Of a stretch of DNA of 64,000 nucleotides, positions 7,598-16,558 are shown piece by piece. A model generated the notes under the pieces. It worked only from the letters and a program-made list of their open reading frames with translations, was not told the origin of the DNA and searched no databases. The DNA lies in assembly GCF_001613105.1 (NCBI RefSeq), contig NZ_BDBS01000023.1:62001-126000 (forward strand), in the 5' to 3' direction. How positions within the stretch are numbered: position 1 is the stretch's first letter; each line of letters starts with the position of its first letter. Origin of the DNA: Nocardia pseudobrasiliensis NBRC 108224. GTDB lineage: Bacteria; Actinomycetota; Actinomycetes; Mycobacteriales; Mycobacteriaceae. The position numbers were made by a program, and so were the translations under genes.

Positions 7598-8800
7598 TCA
7601 TACCGAGCCGCTCGTGGCGCTTCGCCCCTCCGACACCAGCCAGAGCAGAACTCCGAGCGGGCCGGAGCAACTCCCGGCGACGATCGCGTCGAATCGACGC
7701 AGATCCACTCTCCGACCGACCATCGGAACCGATACATCGCTGAGCCGGAAATTTGTGACGACCACTTTCTTCACGAACAGTGGATCCTCACCCTCCGGCC
7801 TCCGTCGAACGAGTTCGTCCGCCTTCACGGTTGTCCTGGTCAGCCCGAAGAACTCCGGCATCGCCCCCTTGTTCACCCAGCGGGCGAATCCGATTATCTC
7901 CGTGGAGACGATCTCATTCGTCTTCACCGAAGACTCTTCGCACAGCTCACGTTCCATCGCCCGCACGATGAGGTCGTGTGAACGCGGGGCTTCCACCAGA
8001 TCCTTCGGTTCCATGGACCCCGAACCGGAGGGGTGAATAAGCCTCGGCGATCCCGAATTTCGCCCGTCCGATTCGATGACGAATATTCGTCCGTCCCGGG
8101 TCGTAGCCAGCGTGGAAATACCTATCAGATTCGGGAATTGAGATTCGGCGAAGTCGACGATACCGCCGTCTTCGCGAAACACATAACTGTTGAGAATGTC
8201 GACCTCGGGCTGCCCGTACGGACGTGCGTAACACCGGAAAGCGCTGTTGGAGGCCAGATGCTGGAAATAAGTGAGCTTACGCACTTCCATTTCATTGTCG
8301 CTCACGTCGACCAGACCGAGTCCAGGCCGATCCATGATGAGCGCACGATCCCGCTTGGTCAGTATCACCGCGGGCAGTAACGCACGAAGCGGCGCGGGAA
8401 GCTCGTAGTCGGCGGCGCTGGTGGTAATCACCGCCGAGTCGGCCGCGATCGATCCCGGAAGTGGAAGCGGGAGATAGACCTCGCCCTCGACGATCAGCAC
8501 GCGTGCGGCGAGACCGTCCGACATACTCCGCAGGATGCCGCTCTCCAGCCGATCCGGACGATGGTAGGACTCGCGCGCCTTTCTGATCTTCGCGTACCCG
8601 TAGATCCACATCGCCGCACTCAATGTGCCGAAAGCGATCGAAAACCAGGTCAGTCTGTGCGTCAGAACGGCTATGAGTACATTTACCGTGAGCGAAACGA
8701 TACCGACGACACTGGCCCACTCGTATCGAACGAAAACGCGACGTTTATCGACAAATGATCGAATCATCGAGACTCGCTTCGCGAGCGGATCCAAGTCCAT
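7598..8800 (-). CDS. membrane protein with C-terminal Nudix-like box, possibly acquired
   Basis: 400 residues. Two membrane helices (about residues 29-47 and 51-69) are followed by a cytoplasmic region. Residues 281-291 read AMERELCEESS, matching the catalytic REUXEE core of the Nudix box (Arg284, Glu285, Glu288, Glu289). The first half of the box is degenerate: an Asp stands where the conserved Glu is expected, and the leading Gly is missing. Base composition and codon use are visibly less GC-rich than in the neighbours (AGA, ATA, TTT and AAT appear), suggesting horizontal acquisition. No partner gene is adjacent: it is convergent with the secreted protein and lies upstream of ccsB. Function unknown. 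A nucleotide-hydrolysing or nucleotide-sensing membrane protein is the best guess. An ATG at 8767 is an alternative start. Confidence 0.6.
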   Translation of the reverse strand: MDLDPLAKRVSMIRSFVDKRRVFVRYEWASVVGIVSLTVNVLIAVLTHRLTWFSIAFGTLSAAMWIYGYAKIRKARESYHRPDRLESGILRSMSDGLAARVLIVEGEVYLPLPLPGSIAADSAVITTSAADYELPAPLRALLPAVILTKRDRALIMDRPGLGLVDVSDNEMEVRKLTYFQHLASNSAFRCYARPYGQPEVDILNSYVFREDGGIVDFAESQFPNLIGISTLATTRDGRIFVIESDGRNSGSPRLIHPSGSGSMEPKDLVEAPRSHDLIVRAMERELCEESSVKTNEIVSTEIIGFARWVNKGAMPEFFGLTRTTVKADELVRRRPEGEDPLFVKKVVVTNFRLSDVSVPMVGRRVDLRRFDAIVAGSCSGPLGVLLWLVSEGRSATSGSV

Positions 8801-8909
8801 GTCGATCTTTCAGCAGCGAGCACATCACGACTCGACTACCCTACTCGCCGGATCGGAGCCATACATCGTACGATGCAATACCGCCAACCAAGAGAACTCG
8901 ACGGTTTGA

Positions 8910-9875
8910 TCAGTTCAATCCCGCATAGCTGTGCAACCCACTCACCACGATATTGATGATGAACAAGTTGAACAGCATTGCCACGAAGCCCGCGATATTG
9001 ATCCACGCCGCCTTGGTTTCTCGCCAACCGGAGGTCGCTCGGGCGTGGAGGTAGGCCGCGTAGATGACCCAGGCGATGAATGAGACCGTTTCCTTCGGGT
9101 CCCAGCCCCAGAAGCGGCCCCAGGCCGATTCGGCCCAGATCGCGCCGAGGATTACGCCGGTGCCGAAGATCGGGAAGCCGATGATGGTGGTGCGGTAGGC
9201 CAGGCGGTCGAGGGTGCGGGCGTCGGGGAGGCGGCGGGCTATTTTTCCGAGGATGCCGGTGGATTCGCCGCCCTCGGGTTCGCGCAGGCGCAGGAGGAAC
9301 AGCAGGCTCGCGACGCCGGAGAGGAGGAAGATGCCGCTGCCGGTGCTGACCACTGTGACGTGGATGGGGAGCCAGAAGGATTTCAGGGCGGGGACGACGG
9401 GGGCGGCTTCGGCGTAGAGGACCTGACCCGCCAGGAACATCAGGATCAGGACGGGGACCAGAACGAAGACCCACATCGAGCGGTAGCGGCGTTCGCGCAT
9501 GAAGACCACGCCGGTGACCATCGCGGCGGCGGTGGCCATGGCGATGAACTCGTACATATTGCCCAGCGGGAAACGATGGGTCGCGAAGCCGCGCAGGACG
9601 ATCGAGGTCAGATGCAGACCGATCGCGACGAACAGGACCGCGAAACCCATATTGCCGAAGCGTTCCGCGGTGGAGCGGGTCGGCGTCGGTTCGATGCGGC
9701 CCGGGCCCGCGGGACGGTCGGGGCCGCCCGCGGGGACCAGTTCGCGGGCCGCGGTCTCGGTGGTGCGGGCCGAGGAGTACTGCACGATCAATAGCGCGAG
9801 CACCACGACATAGACCACCCACGCCGATTTGAACGCCAGATTGCTGTACCCGGCGAGGGTCTCGTCGATCGGCAT
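8910..9875 (-). CDS. ccsB: cytochrome c biogenesis protein CcsB (heme-handling CcsA family)
   Basis: 321 residues and about eight membrane helices. The tryptophan-rich heme motif of the family is present as WGRFWGWDPKE in the C-terminal third, with conserved histidines around it. With ResB it forms the system II synthase that exports heme and attaches it to apocytochrome c outside the membrane. The ATG at 9875 has GGGAGAG upstream and follows the ResB stop by two bases. It is the last gene of the hemL-to-ccsB unit. An upstream in-frame extension to 9944 runs inside resB and is rejected. Confidence 0.93.
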   Translation of the reverse strand: MPIDETLAGYSNLAFKSAWVVYVVVLALLIVQYSSARTTETAARELVPAGGPDRPAGPGRIEPTPTRSTAERFGNMGFAVLFVAIGLHLTSIVLRGFATHRFPLGNMYEFIAMATAAAMVTGVVFMRERRYRSMWVFVLVPVLILMFLAGQVLYAEAAPVVPALKSFWLPIHVTVVSTGSGIFLLSGVASLLFLLRLREPEGGESTGILGKIARRLPDARTLDRLAYRTTIIGFPIFGTGVILGAIWAESAWGRFWGWDPKETVSFIAWVIYAAYLHARATSGWRETKAAWINIAGFVAMLFNLFIINIVVSGLHSYAGLN

Positions 9876-9877
9876 GT

Positions 9878-11506
9878 TCACTCTCCCGTGCTCTGCGAGT
9901 CGCCCATCAATCGTGTGCGCAGGCGGTCGAATTCGCCGCCCCATCCGGCCTGATCGGTGCGGGCCAGGCCGCCCATCTCTACTACCGTACGTCGTTCATC
10001 GGGCGCGTGGGTGTCCGGGTAGGCGCGCAACCAGACGCGACGTCGCTTGACCAGCAGCGACACCAGCAGTCCGGCCATCATGGTCAACGCGCACACCAGC
10101 ACCCAGCCCTGTGCGGGATCGTGCGAAACCTGCAGATTCGCAAACTCTTTCGCCCCGTCGAAGGTCACCTTGGTGCCGTCGGACAGCGTCGCCGACTCGC
10201 CGGGCTTCATATTCACGCGCTGCTGTTTGACCAGCCGCCCCTGCTTGATCATCTCCGGATCCAGCGCGAACAGCGACTGCGGCCGCCCGGTGTCCAGACC
10301 CGTCTCGCCGCGATAGATGTCCACGGCGACGGCCGGATCGGTCAGCGCCGGATACGAGGAGGTCAGCAGATTGCCGTGCAGCAGCGCGGTCGGCGCGAAC
10401 AGGCCCTCGATCGCGATCTGGTGTTTGCGTCGATCGTCCTCGGAGGCGAACATCCCGCCCGGCGGATCGAAGCGCATGACGCCGCTGGACAGGAAGGTCG
10501 TGGCGTCGTCCGGCCGCCACTGCACGGTTTCGGTGCGGGTCTGCCCGTCGGGATAGGTGACCGTGAAGGTCGGCGCGTAGCCGTGCCCCTGCAGATAGAC
10601 CCGGTCGCCGGAGACGCGCAGCGGATGATTGACCTGAATCGTGGTGTCGCGCCAGGTATCACCGGCCAGATCCCCGCCCGCCTGATACGAGATGTTCGCG
10701 GTGAACATCTCGGCCTGGCCGTTGGGCAGATAGTCGGCCTTGAAGTTCCTGACCCGCACGCACAGCGGCGACAGTCCGGTGCCGTCGTTGATCCGCCCCG
10801 CGCGGAAGGAGTCGAAGGCCGCGGTCGAGGTGGTGCAGAAACCCGGCCCGTTGTCGGCGACGACGATGACCGTGCCCTCGTAACCGAACAGCTTGCCCAC
10901 CGCGATCGCGATCAGCAGTCCGACCAGGGCCAGATGGAAGACGATATTGCCGAGCTCGCGCAGATATCCCTTCTCGGCCGAGAGCGTCACCTCGTCGCCG
11001 GAACCCCGCTCGACGACCCGCCAGCCGCGAAGGGCCTTGCGCGCCTGGACGATCACCTCCGCGGACGTTCCGGTCACCGTCGCGGAATGATGATGCGGCA
11101 GCCGGGACAGGTTGCGCGGCGCCTTGACCGGCGGTGTGCGCAGTGCCCGATAGTGATCGAAGACGCGGGGCACGATGCAGCCCACCAGCGAAATGAACAG
11201 CAGCGCGTAGATCGCGGTGAACCAGGCGCTGGAGAACACATCGAACAGCTGCAGCCGATCCATCCACGGACCGAGCGTCGCGCGATCGGCGATGTACTGA
11301 TCGACCTTCTGCGCGTTGAGACTGCGCTGCGGCAGCAGCGCGCCGGGAATCGCGGCCAGCGCCAACAGGAACAGCAGCATCAGCGCGGTGCGCATACTGG
11401 TCAGCCCGCGCCAGGTATTGCGCAACAGGGCGAGCGCGCGACGCGGCGACGATTGCCGATTCGGGCGGGCGGGACGCTGGTCGGGTGCGGTCATCGTTGT
11501 CGTCAT
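9878..11506 (-). CDS. resB: cytochrome c biogenesis protein ResB
   Basis: 542 residues. Membrane helices lie at about 39-57, 95-112 and 190-208, a large extracytoplasmic domain spans about 210-465, and a final helix lies near 470-490, as in ResB/Ccs1. It pairs with CcsB in system II cytochrome c maturation. The N-terminus (about 20 residues) is Pro/Arg-rich and cytoplasmic. It follows ccdA by a single base and precedes ccsB by two bases, so the products should be made in balanced amounts. Confidence 0.93.
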   Translation of the reverse strand: MTTTMTAPDQRPARPNRQSSPRRALALLRNTWRGLTSMRTALMLLFLLALAAIPGALLPQRSLNAQKVDQYIADRATLGPWMDRLQLFDVFSSAWFTAIYALLFISLVGCIVPRVFDHYRALRTPPVKAPRNLSRLPHHHSATVTGTSAEVIVQARKALRGWRVVERGSGDEVTLSAEKGYLRELGNIVFHLALVGLLIAIAVGKLFGYEGTVIVVADNGPGFCTTSTAAFDSFRAGRINDGTGLSPLCVRVRNFKADYLPNGQAEMFTANISYQAGGDLAGDTWRDTTIQVNHPLRVSGDRVYLQGHGYAPTFTVTYPDGQTRTETVQWRPDDATTFLSSGVMRFDPPGGMFASEDDRRKHQIAIEGLFAPTALLHGNLLTSSYPALTDPAVAVDIYRGETGLDTGRPQSLFALDPEMIKQGRLVKQQRVNMKPGESATLSDGTKVTFDGAKEFANLQVSHDPAQGWVLVCALTMMAGLLVSLLVKRRRVWLRAYPDTHAPDERRTVVEMGGLARTDQAGWGGEFDRLRTRLMGDSQSTGE

Positions 11507-11507
11507 G

Positions 11508-12326
11508 TCAGATCGGCAGGGTCACTCGGGAAACGAAGACATCGCGAACCCATCCGACGAACTGATCCCAGATACCGGTGACCAGTGCGATACCGACGGC
11601 GACGAGCAAAATTCCCCCGATCACCTGAATGGTGCGCGAATTACGGCGTAGCCAGCCCACACCCCGCAGGGCGCTGGCCGAACCGAAGGCCAGGATCACG
11701 AACGGCAGACCCAGACCCAGGCAGTAGGCGACGATCAGCGCCACCCCGCGCGCGGCGGTCGTGCCCTCGGTACCGGCCGACACCGCCATCACGCCCGACA
11801 GCGTCGGACCCAGGCACGGCGTCCAGCCGAGCGCGAAAACCGCGCCGAGCAGCGGTGCCCCGATGATGCCGGTGAGGCGGCGCGGATGCATGCGGGTGTC
11901 GCGCTGCAGCGCCGGCACCAGACCGAGGAACACCAGACCCATCACGATCGTGACCACGCCGCCGATGCGTTGCAGCAGTTCGCGATTGACGTTCAGAGTC
12001 TGGATGACGCCGAAGACGGTCACCGACGCGAGCACGAACACCACGGTGAAACCCGCGACGAACAGTCCGGCCGCCCCGGCGACGCGCGCCTTACCGGCCG
12101 TCCGCACCAGTGTGGCCTGCTGTCCCTTCGCCTCGGCCACGGTGACCGGCGGCGCCTCCGCGCCGACGAGTCCGGCCAGATACGACAGATAGCCCGGTAC
12201 CAGCGGCACCACGCACGGCGAGGCGAACGACACCAGACCCGCGAGCACACACGCCCCGAGCGCCAGCAGCAGCGGACCGGTGGCCGCGGTCTGCTGGAAG
12301 GTGTCGCCCACCGACGCCAGAATCAT
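11508..12326 (-). CDS. ccdA: cytochrome c biogenesis protein CcdA (thiol electron carrier)
   Basis: 272 residues and six predicted membrane helices. The two redox cysteines are visible: Cys38 in SFASPCVVPLVPGYLSYLAG and a second in GWTPCLGPTLSG. CcdA passes electrons from cytoplasmic thioredoxin across the membrane to keep apocytochrome CXXCH cysteines reduced, here probably through the TlpA-like lipoprotein encoded just upstream. ATG 12326 overlaps the stop of that gene (ATGA). The longer open frame upstream lies in the redoxin gene and is not used. Confidence 0.93.
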   Translation of the reverse strand: MILASVGDTFQQTAATGPLLLALGACVLAGLVSFASPCVVPLVPGYLSYLAGLVGAEAPPVTVAEAKGQQATLVRTAGKARVAGAAGLFVAGFTVVFVLASVTVFGVIQTLNVNRELLQRIGGVVTIVMGLVFLGLVPALQRDTRMHPRRLTGIIGAPLLGAVFALGWTPCLGPTLSGVMAVSAGTEGTTAARGVALIVAYCLGLGLPFVILAFGSASALRGVGWLRRNSRTIQVIGGILLVAVGIALVTGIWDQFVGWVRDVFVSRVTLPI

Positions 12327-12922
12327 TGCGGATCCTCCGCGGCGATCTTGTCCACGACCGGCTGCAGATCCTCGGCGAGTACCGGCTGCAGGAATACCGC
12401 CGCCACGCGATGGTGTCGATCCAGGATCAGCGTGGTGGGGATGACGCTGGTCGGGAATTTGCCGCCGAGGGCGAGCAGGGTGCGCATCTCCGGGTCGTAG
12501 ATCGACGGATAGGAGACGTGATTGCTGATCACGAAATCGCGGGCCTTGTCGCGCTGGGGGTCGCGGACATTGATGCCGAGCAGCGTCACCCCGCGGGCCC
12601 TGGACTGTTCGTAGACCTTCTCCAGTGCGGGCGCCTCGGCACGGCACGGCCCGCACCACTGACCCCAGAGATTCAGCACCACAACCTGATTCGGGAAATC
12701 CTCCACGGAAACGGTTTTGCCGTCGGTCATCAGATCGGGTCCGGACAGCCGCCCGATCGTGCCGCGCGAGGCGGGCGGATCGTAGAAGATCTTGGTCTTA
12801 CCGCCGGGCGAGACGAAGTCGAAGGTGCCGCCGGTGGCGACGGCGTCCGTACCGGTCGAACAGCCGACGAGGGCGGCGACCAGGGCCGCGCAGGCGAGCA
12901 GAACCGCAATCCGCGGGGTCAC
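12323..12922 (-). CDS. TlpA/ResA-like thiol-disulfide redoxin, lipoprotein
   Basis: 199 residues. A lipoprotein signal ends in the lipobox Leu-Val-Gly-Cys21, so the protein is anchored outside the membrane. The thioredoxin fold carries the active site WCGPC (Cys90, Cys93). It should reduce apocytochrome c thiols using electrons from CcdA. The GTG at 12922 overlaps the stop of the upstream phosphatase gene (GTGA) and is preceded by GGGAGC, which decides it over upstream ATG/GTG codons. It corresponds in position to M. tuberculosis Rv0526. Confidence 0.9.
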   Translation of the reverse strand: MTPRIAVLLACAALVAALVGCSTGTDAVATGGTFDFVSPGGKTKIFYDPPASRGTIGRLSGPDLMTDGKTVSVEDFPNQVVVLNLWGQWCGPCRAEAPALEKVYEQSRARGVTLLGINVRDPQRDKARDFVISNHVSYPSIYDPEMRTLLALGGKFPTSVIPTTLILDRHHRVAAVFLQPVLAEDLQPVVDKIAAEDPQ

Positions 12923-13596
12923 GCTCCCGTCACCCGGGGATCCGAAGCGCCCGCGGGCTCGGAGTAGACGATATCGATGAGCGTATCCCCTTGATACACA
13001 AGGGAAGTCAGTGAAGCCAGCGAGCACTGCCGCGCCCGCGGATCGTGCCAGAGCCGCTTACCCTCCAGGAATCGCCGCAGCGTCCACACCGGCAGCTGAT
13101 GCGAGACCAGCACCGCCTCGTGTCCGGCCGCCTCGACCCGCGCCTTGTTGACCGCGGCGAGCATGCGGTGCGCGATCTGCAGATACGGCTCGCCCCACGA
13201 CGGGGTGAACGGATCGCGCAGCTTCCACCAGTGCCGCGGTTTGCGCAGCGCGCCGTCGCCGACCGAGACGCGCAGACCCTCGAAGGTGTTGCCCGCCTCG
13301 ATCAGATTGTCGTCGGTGCGCACGGCCAATTCATGCCTCGCCGCAATGGGTCCCGCGGTCTCCTGCGCGCGCTGCAGCGGCGAGGCGACCACCAGCGTCA
13401 CATCGTGATCGGCCAGCGAGCGGGCCACGGCGCCGGCCTGCGAGCGGCCGTTGACCGACAGGCTGAATCCGGGTAGCCGCCCGTAGAGGATGCCCCTCGG
13501 GTTGTGCACCTCGCCGTGCCGCATGACGTGCACGATCGTCTCGGTGTCGTAGGGCAGGGCGGACGAGGGCGATTCGGGCTGTTCGGGATCGGTCAC
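12919..13596 (-). CDS. histidine phosphatase (phosphoglycerate-mutase superfamily)
   Basis: 225 residues. The catalytic Arg-His-Gly motif is at residues 26-28 (VMRHGEVHNP), the second catalytic His is in VLVSHQLPVW, and a substrate-side Glu precedes it in IEAGNTFEG. It lacks the insertions of true cofactor-dependent mutase (see the separate gpmA at 45294), so it is a phosphatase of unknown substrate. The GTG start overlaps the hemL stop (GTGA), with GAAGGA eight bases upstream. Its conserved place between hemL and the redoxin is shared with mycobacteria (Rv0525 position). Confidence 0.88.
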   Translation of the reverse strand: MTDPEQPESPSSALPYDTETIVHVMRHGEVHNPRGILYGRLPGFSLSVNGRSQAGAVARSLADHDVTLVVASPLQRAQETAGPIAARHELAVRTDDNLIEAGNTFEGLRVSVGDGALRKPRHWWKLRDPFTPSWGEPYLQIAHRMLAAVNKARVEAAGHEAVLVSHQLPVWTLRRFLEGKRLWHDPRARQCSLASLTSLVYQGDTLIDIVYSEPAGASDPRVTGA

Positions 13597-14930
13597 GCGC
13601 TGGGTCCTTCGGGTGTTGCCGCGGCCGCGGCCGCCGCGGCGGCGGGCAGGGCGGCGGCGATTCGGTCGAATGCGTCCTCGTCGAGAGCGGCGGAGACGAA
13701 CCACGTTTCGTAGGCACTCGGCGGCGCGTAGACGCCGCGGTCGAGCAGGGCGTGGAAGAACGCCGGGAATCGCCAGGTCTGCGTGGCCTTGGCGGAGGCG
13801 TAGTCGGTCACCGGACGGTCGGCGAAGAACACGCTCACCATATTGCCCGCGAATTGGACCGTATGGGCGACGCCGGCGCCCGTCAGGGCCTCGGTGAGCA
13901 GGGCGCCGAGTCGCTGGGCATTGCGGTCGAGCGTCGCGTACACCTCGTCGTCGGCGGCGCGCAGGCTGGCCAGTCCGGCCGCGACCGCGACCGGATTCCC
14001 CGACAGCGTGCCCGCCTGATAGACCGGGCCGATCGGGGCGAGGCGGTTCATGATGTCGGCCCGGCCGCCGAAGGCCGCCGCGGGCAGACCGCCGCTCATC
14101 ACCTTGCCGAAGGTGTAGAGGTCACCGGCCACGCCGTCGAGGCCGTACCAGCCCGCAGGACTCACCCGGAATCCCGTCATCACCTCGTCCATGATCAGCA
14201 GCGCGCCGTGCTGTTCGGTCAGTCGGCGCAGGCCCGCGTTGTAGCCGGGCAGCGGCGCGACCGTGCCCATATTGCCCGCCGCGGCCTCGGTGATCACACA
14301 GGCGATCTGATCCGGGAATTCGGCGAAGGCCGCGGCGACCGCGTCGAGATCGTTGTAGGGCAGCACGATGGTGTCGGCCGCCTGCGCGCCGGTCACGCCC
14401 GGGGAGGTCGGCAGGCCGAGCGTCGCCACGCCGGAGCCCGCATCGGCCAGCAGGGCGTCGACGTGGCCGTGATAGCAGCCGGAGAATTTGATGATCTTGC
14501 TGCGACCGGTGAATCCGCGGGCCAGGCGCACCGCACTCATGGTGGCCTCGGTGCCGGAGTTGACCAGCCGCACCCGCTGCACCGGCTCGACCCGCGCGGC
14601 GATGGCCTCGGCCAGTTCGATCTCCGCCTCGGTCGGCGCGCCGAACGACAGTCCGCCGTCGGCGGCGCGGCGTACGGCCTCCACCACGTCGGGATGGGCG
14701 TGGCCCAGGATCATCGGACCCCATGAGCAGACCAGATCGACATAGTCGTTGCCGTCGGCGTCGGTCAGGGTGCAGCCGCGCGCCGAGGTGATGAATCGCG
14801 GTGTACCGCCGACGGATTTGAACGCCCGGACCGGCGAGTTCACCCCACCGGGGATGACCGCGGCGGCGCGGTCGAACAGTCGGGCGGAGACCGGCACCCT
14901 CGCCTGGGTAGCGCGCGGAGAAGAACTCAC
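13593..14930 (-). CDS. hemL: glutamate-1-semialdehyde 2,1-aminomutase
   Basis: 445 residues of a class III aminotransferase fold. It has PGGVNSPVRAF near the N-terminus, the PLP lysine in TFGKVMSGGLPAAAFGG near residue 280, and TGFRVSPAGWYG before it. It converts glutamate-1-semialdehyde to 5-aminolevulinate, the step after HemA. GTG 14930 gives the normal family length; the longer open frame to 15146 adds non-homologous residues. It is first in the cytochrome c maturation unit, which couples heme precursor supply to cytochrome c assembly. Confidence 0.95.
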   Translation of the reverse strand: MSSSPRATQARVPVSARLFDRAAAVIPGGVNSPVRAFKSVGGTPRFITSARGCTLTDADGNDYVDLVCSWGPMILGHAHPDVVEAVRRAADGGLSFGAPTEAEIELAEAIAARVEPVQRVRLVNSGTEATMSAVRLARGFTGRSKIIKFSGCYHGHVDALLADAGSGVATLGLPTSPGVTGAQAADTIVLPYNDLDAVAAAFAEFPDQIACVITEAAAGNMGTVAPLPGYNAGLRRLTEQHGALLIMDEVMTGFRVSPAGWYGLDGVAGDLYTFGKVMSGGLPAAAFGGRADIMNRLAPIGPVYQAGTLSGNPVAVAAGLASLRAADDEVYATLDRNAQRLGALLTEALTGAGVAHTVQFAGNMVSVFFADRPVTDYASAKATQTWRFPAFFHALLDRGVYAPPSAYETWFVSAALDEDAFDRIAAALPAAAAAAAAATPEGPSA

Positions 14931-15148
14931 GGCACCCAGTGTCGCAGCCCGCCCGGGACCGGTCGACGACAGGGTGTAGTGCGGTGAGCCACCGCACACG
15001 CCCGGGCAAACTCGCGATCGTGACGAAAACCACAGCGGCCGAACGCAACCGCAACACGCCGGGGCAACTTTGGCCTCATATCGATCGCTGAGCGATTGCT
15101 GCTGCGTACCCTCGGAACCACCACACGTCGACGGCCGGGAGGGCATTC

Positions 15149-15535
15149 ATGCGTTCCATCTTGTTCGGCACCACCCTGTTCACCATGGCCGCGGCCGCCG
15201 TGATCGGCGGAATCGGCGCGGCCGGGGCCGCGACTCCGATCGCCATGCCCGATGAGGGCCGCATCGGCCTGACCCTGTCCCACGACGAGACCGCGGCGCT
15301 GGCCGACGGCCCGGTGCCCGCACTGGTCGCCATGCTGGTGCCGCCGAGCCGAATGGGTGCGGGCCTGCGCCCGGACACCGAGCTCTACCGCGACGACAAC
15401 GGCGGCATCCACGCCACGCTGCGCCAGGTGATCCTGGAGGCCTCCGAACATCCGGACGGCACGGTCACGCTGTATCTGAACGCCCCCGGCAGCCGCGGAC
15501 CGCGACTGGTGGACATCTATCAGCGCTGGAACTGA
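15149..15535 (+). CDS. secreted protein of unknown function
   Basis: 128 residues. There is a clear signal peptide (MRSILFGTTLFTMAAAAVIGG, cleavage likely after Gly-Ala-Ala-Gly-Ala-Ala near residue 28). The mature part of about 100 residues has no cysteine and seems to be beta-rich (DGTVTLYLNAPG). The lack of disulfides argues against a subtilisin-inhibitor protein of similar size. It is divergent from hemL. The 218-bp gap 14931-15148 should hold promoters for both, but no hexamer pair is convincing. Confidence 0.65.
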   Translation: MRSILFGTTLFTMAAAAVIGGIGAAGAATPIAMPDEGRIGLTLSHDETAALADGPVPALVAMLVPPSRMGAGLRPDTELYRDDNGGIHATLRQVILEASEHPDGTVTLYLNAPGSRGPRLVDIYQRWN

Positions 15536-15554
15536 GCGCTCGAATCCCGAATCC

Positions 15555-15791
15555 TCACCGCGCCCTTCCCGCGCAGCGGGCCACCAGATCGACCACGGCC
15601 ACCCCGGCCACGGCCACCAGCAGGGTGGCCAGACCCAGCCACGGCCCGACATAGCGGGTCGCCTCGAACGCGGGCAGATCGCCCGACGCGGCGAACGACG
15701 TCGTCTGAATTCCATTGCGCCAGCTCGGCACGGCCGCGCCGACGCACAGCAGGATCAACACCAGATCGACGACGATCCACAGTCGTCGCAT
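15555..15791 (-). CDS. small two-helix membrane protein
   Basis: 78 residues with membrane helices at about 4-20 and 49-69. The loop between them holds SWRNGIQTTSFAASGDLPAF. The ATG overlaps the stop of the preceding gene by one base (TGATG), so it is the last gene of the hemB-headed unit. It has a good reading frame and coupling but no recognised family. Confidence 0.6.
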   Translation of the reverse strand: MRRLWIVVDLVLILLCVGAAVPSWRNGIQTTSFAASGDLPAFEATRYVGPWLGLATLLVAVAGVAVVDLVARCAGRAR

Positions 15792-16285
15792 CAGCGCACC
15801 TCCTCGTCACCTTCGGGCAGCCGTTCCAGCGCGGCCGTCAGCTCCGCGCGCAGGCCGTGATGGTCGCGCGCCCAGGCCTGCACCGTGCCGCCGTCGCGCA
15901 GTCTCACCCCGATGCCCTTGCGCCGACGCGGAACACCGGTCAACTCGCCGAGTGCCCGGGCCGACTGCCAGGGCTCATCCTCCCAGGCGTCCTCGTCCGA
16001 TTCGGGCAGGACGCGCTCGATCGAGCGCAGCGCCAGCACCTCCGTACCCTCGCGCAGGGTGGTGTCGGTGAGTTCGACGCTGACGTGGCGACGACCGGCG
16101 ATTACCTGCAGCCAGACGAATCCGGCCAGCAGCACCGCGCAGAAGGCCAGGCCGAACCAGTGCACCTGACCGCGAAAGACGAGTTCGAGAATCAGCACGA
16201 GCAGACACAGCAGCGGTCCGTACGCGACGGTACGCCAGCGCGCGCCGGGCTCGGCGAACAGAACAGTGGGCGCGGCGTCGGTCAT
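15791..16285 (-). CDS. membrane protein, possibly DUF3093-like
   Basis: 164 residues. Two adjacent membrane helices (about 19-37 and 41-62) are followed by a soluble domain with HVSVELTDTTLREGTEVLALRSIERV, which recalls the PH-like tail of DUF3093 proteins. That assignment is from memory and uncertain. The gene lies 13 bp downstream of a 39-residue membrane peptide gene and is coupled to the next gene. It probably belongs to the hemB transcript. Confidence 0.6.
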   Translation of the reverse strand: MTDAAPTVLFAEPGARWRTVAYGPLLCLLVLILELVFRGQVHWFGLAFCAVLLAGFVWLQVIAGRRHVSVELTDTTLREGTEVLALRSIERVLPESDEDAWEDEPWQSARALGELTGVPRRRKGIGVRLRDGGTVQAWARDHHGLRAELTAALERLPEGDEEVR

Positions 16286-16298
16286 ACCCGCGCGAAAT

Positions 16299-16418
16299 TC
16301 AGCCGACGGTACTCGGAATCAACAAGACGGCCAGGGTGAGCAGGCCGAACAGAATGAGCAGACTCAACACCAGCACATCTCGCCGAAGGCTTTGCGGTTG
16401 CTGAATCACCACGCGCAT
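16299..16418 (-). CDS. 39-residue membrane peptide
   Basis: ATG 16418 is preceded by GGAGG at five bases, a strong ribosome site. The product has a short polar start (MRVVIQQPQSLRRD) and one hydrophobic helix (VLVLSLLILFGLLTLAVLLI). A longer open frame to 16511 lacks a site and has atypical composition. It sits between the hemB-linked membrane protein and the DUF3093-like gene in the same direction. Probably a real single-pass small protein. Function unknown. Confidence 0.55.
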   Translation of the reverse strand: MRVVIQQPQSLRRDVLVLSLLILFGLLTLAVLLIPSTVG

Positions 16419-16558
16419 CAATGCCTCCGCTCTCCCGGAGCGGGCCACACGACGCCATCCGAAGATCAACGCCCGGGCCGCGGCTTCCGGTTCCCAAGTC
16501 CTCTGTGACAACCCTCACGATACATCCTGGCGGTTCTGCGACAAATTCGCCCCGTAGC

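Noticed and set aside
10007..11581. Long open frame (524 codons) on the plus strand opposite resB
   Set aside because: It is the high-GC antisense shadow of resB: low-complexity Arg/Gln/Gly-rich translation, no family, no ribosome site.
12919..13596. Second phosphoglycerate mutase
   Set aside because: Lacks the insertions and length of dPGM; true gpmA is at 45294-46031.
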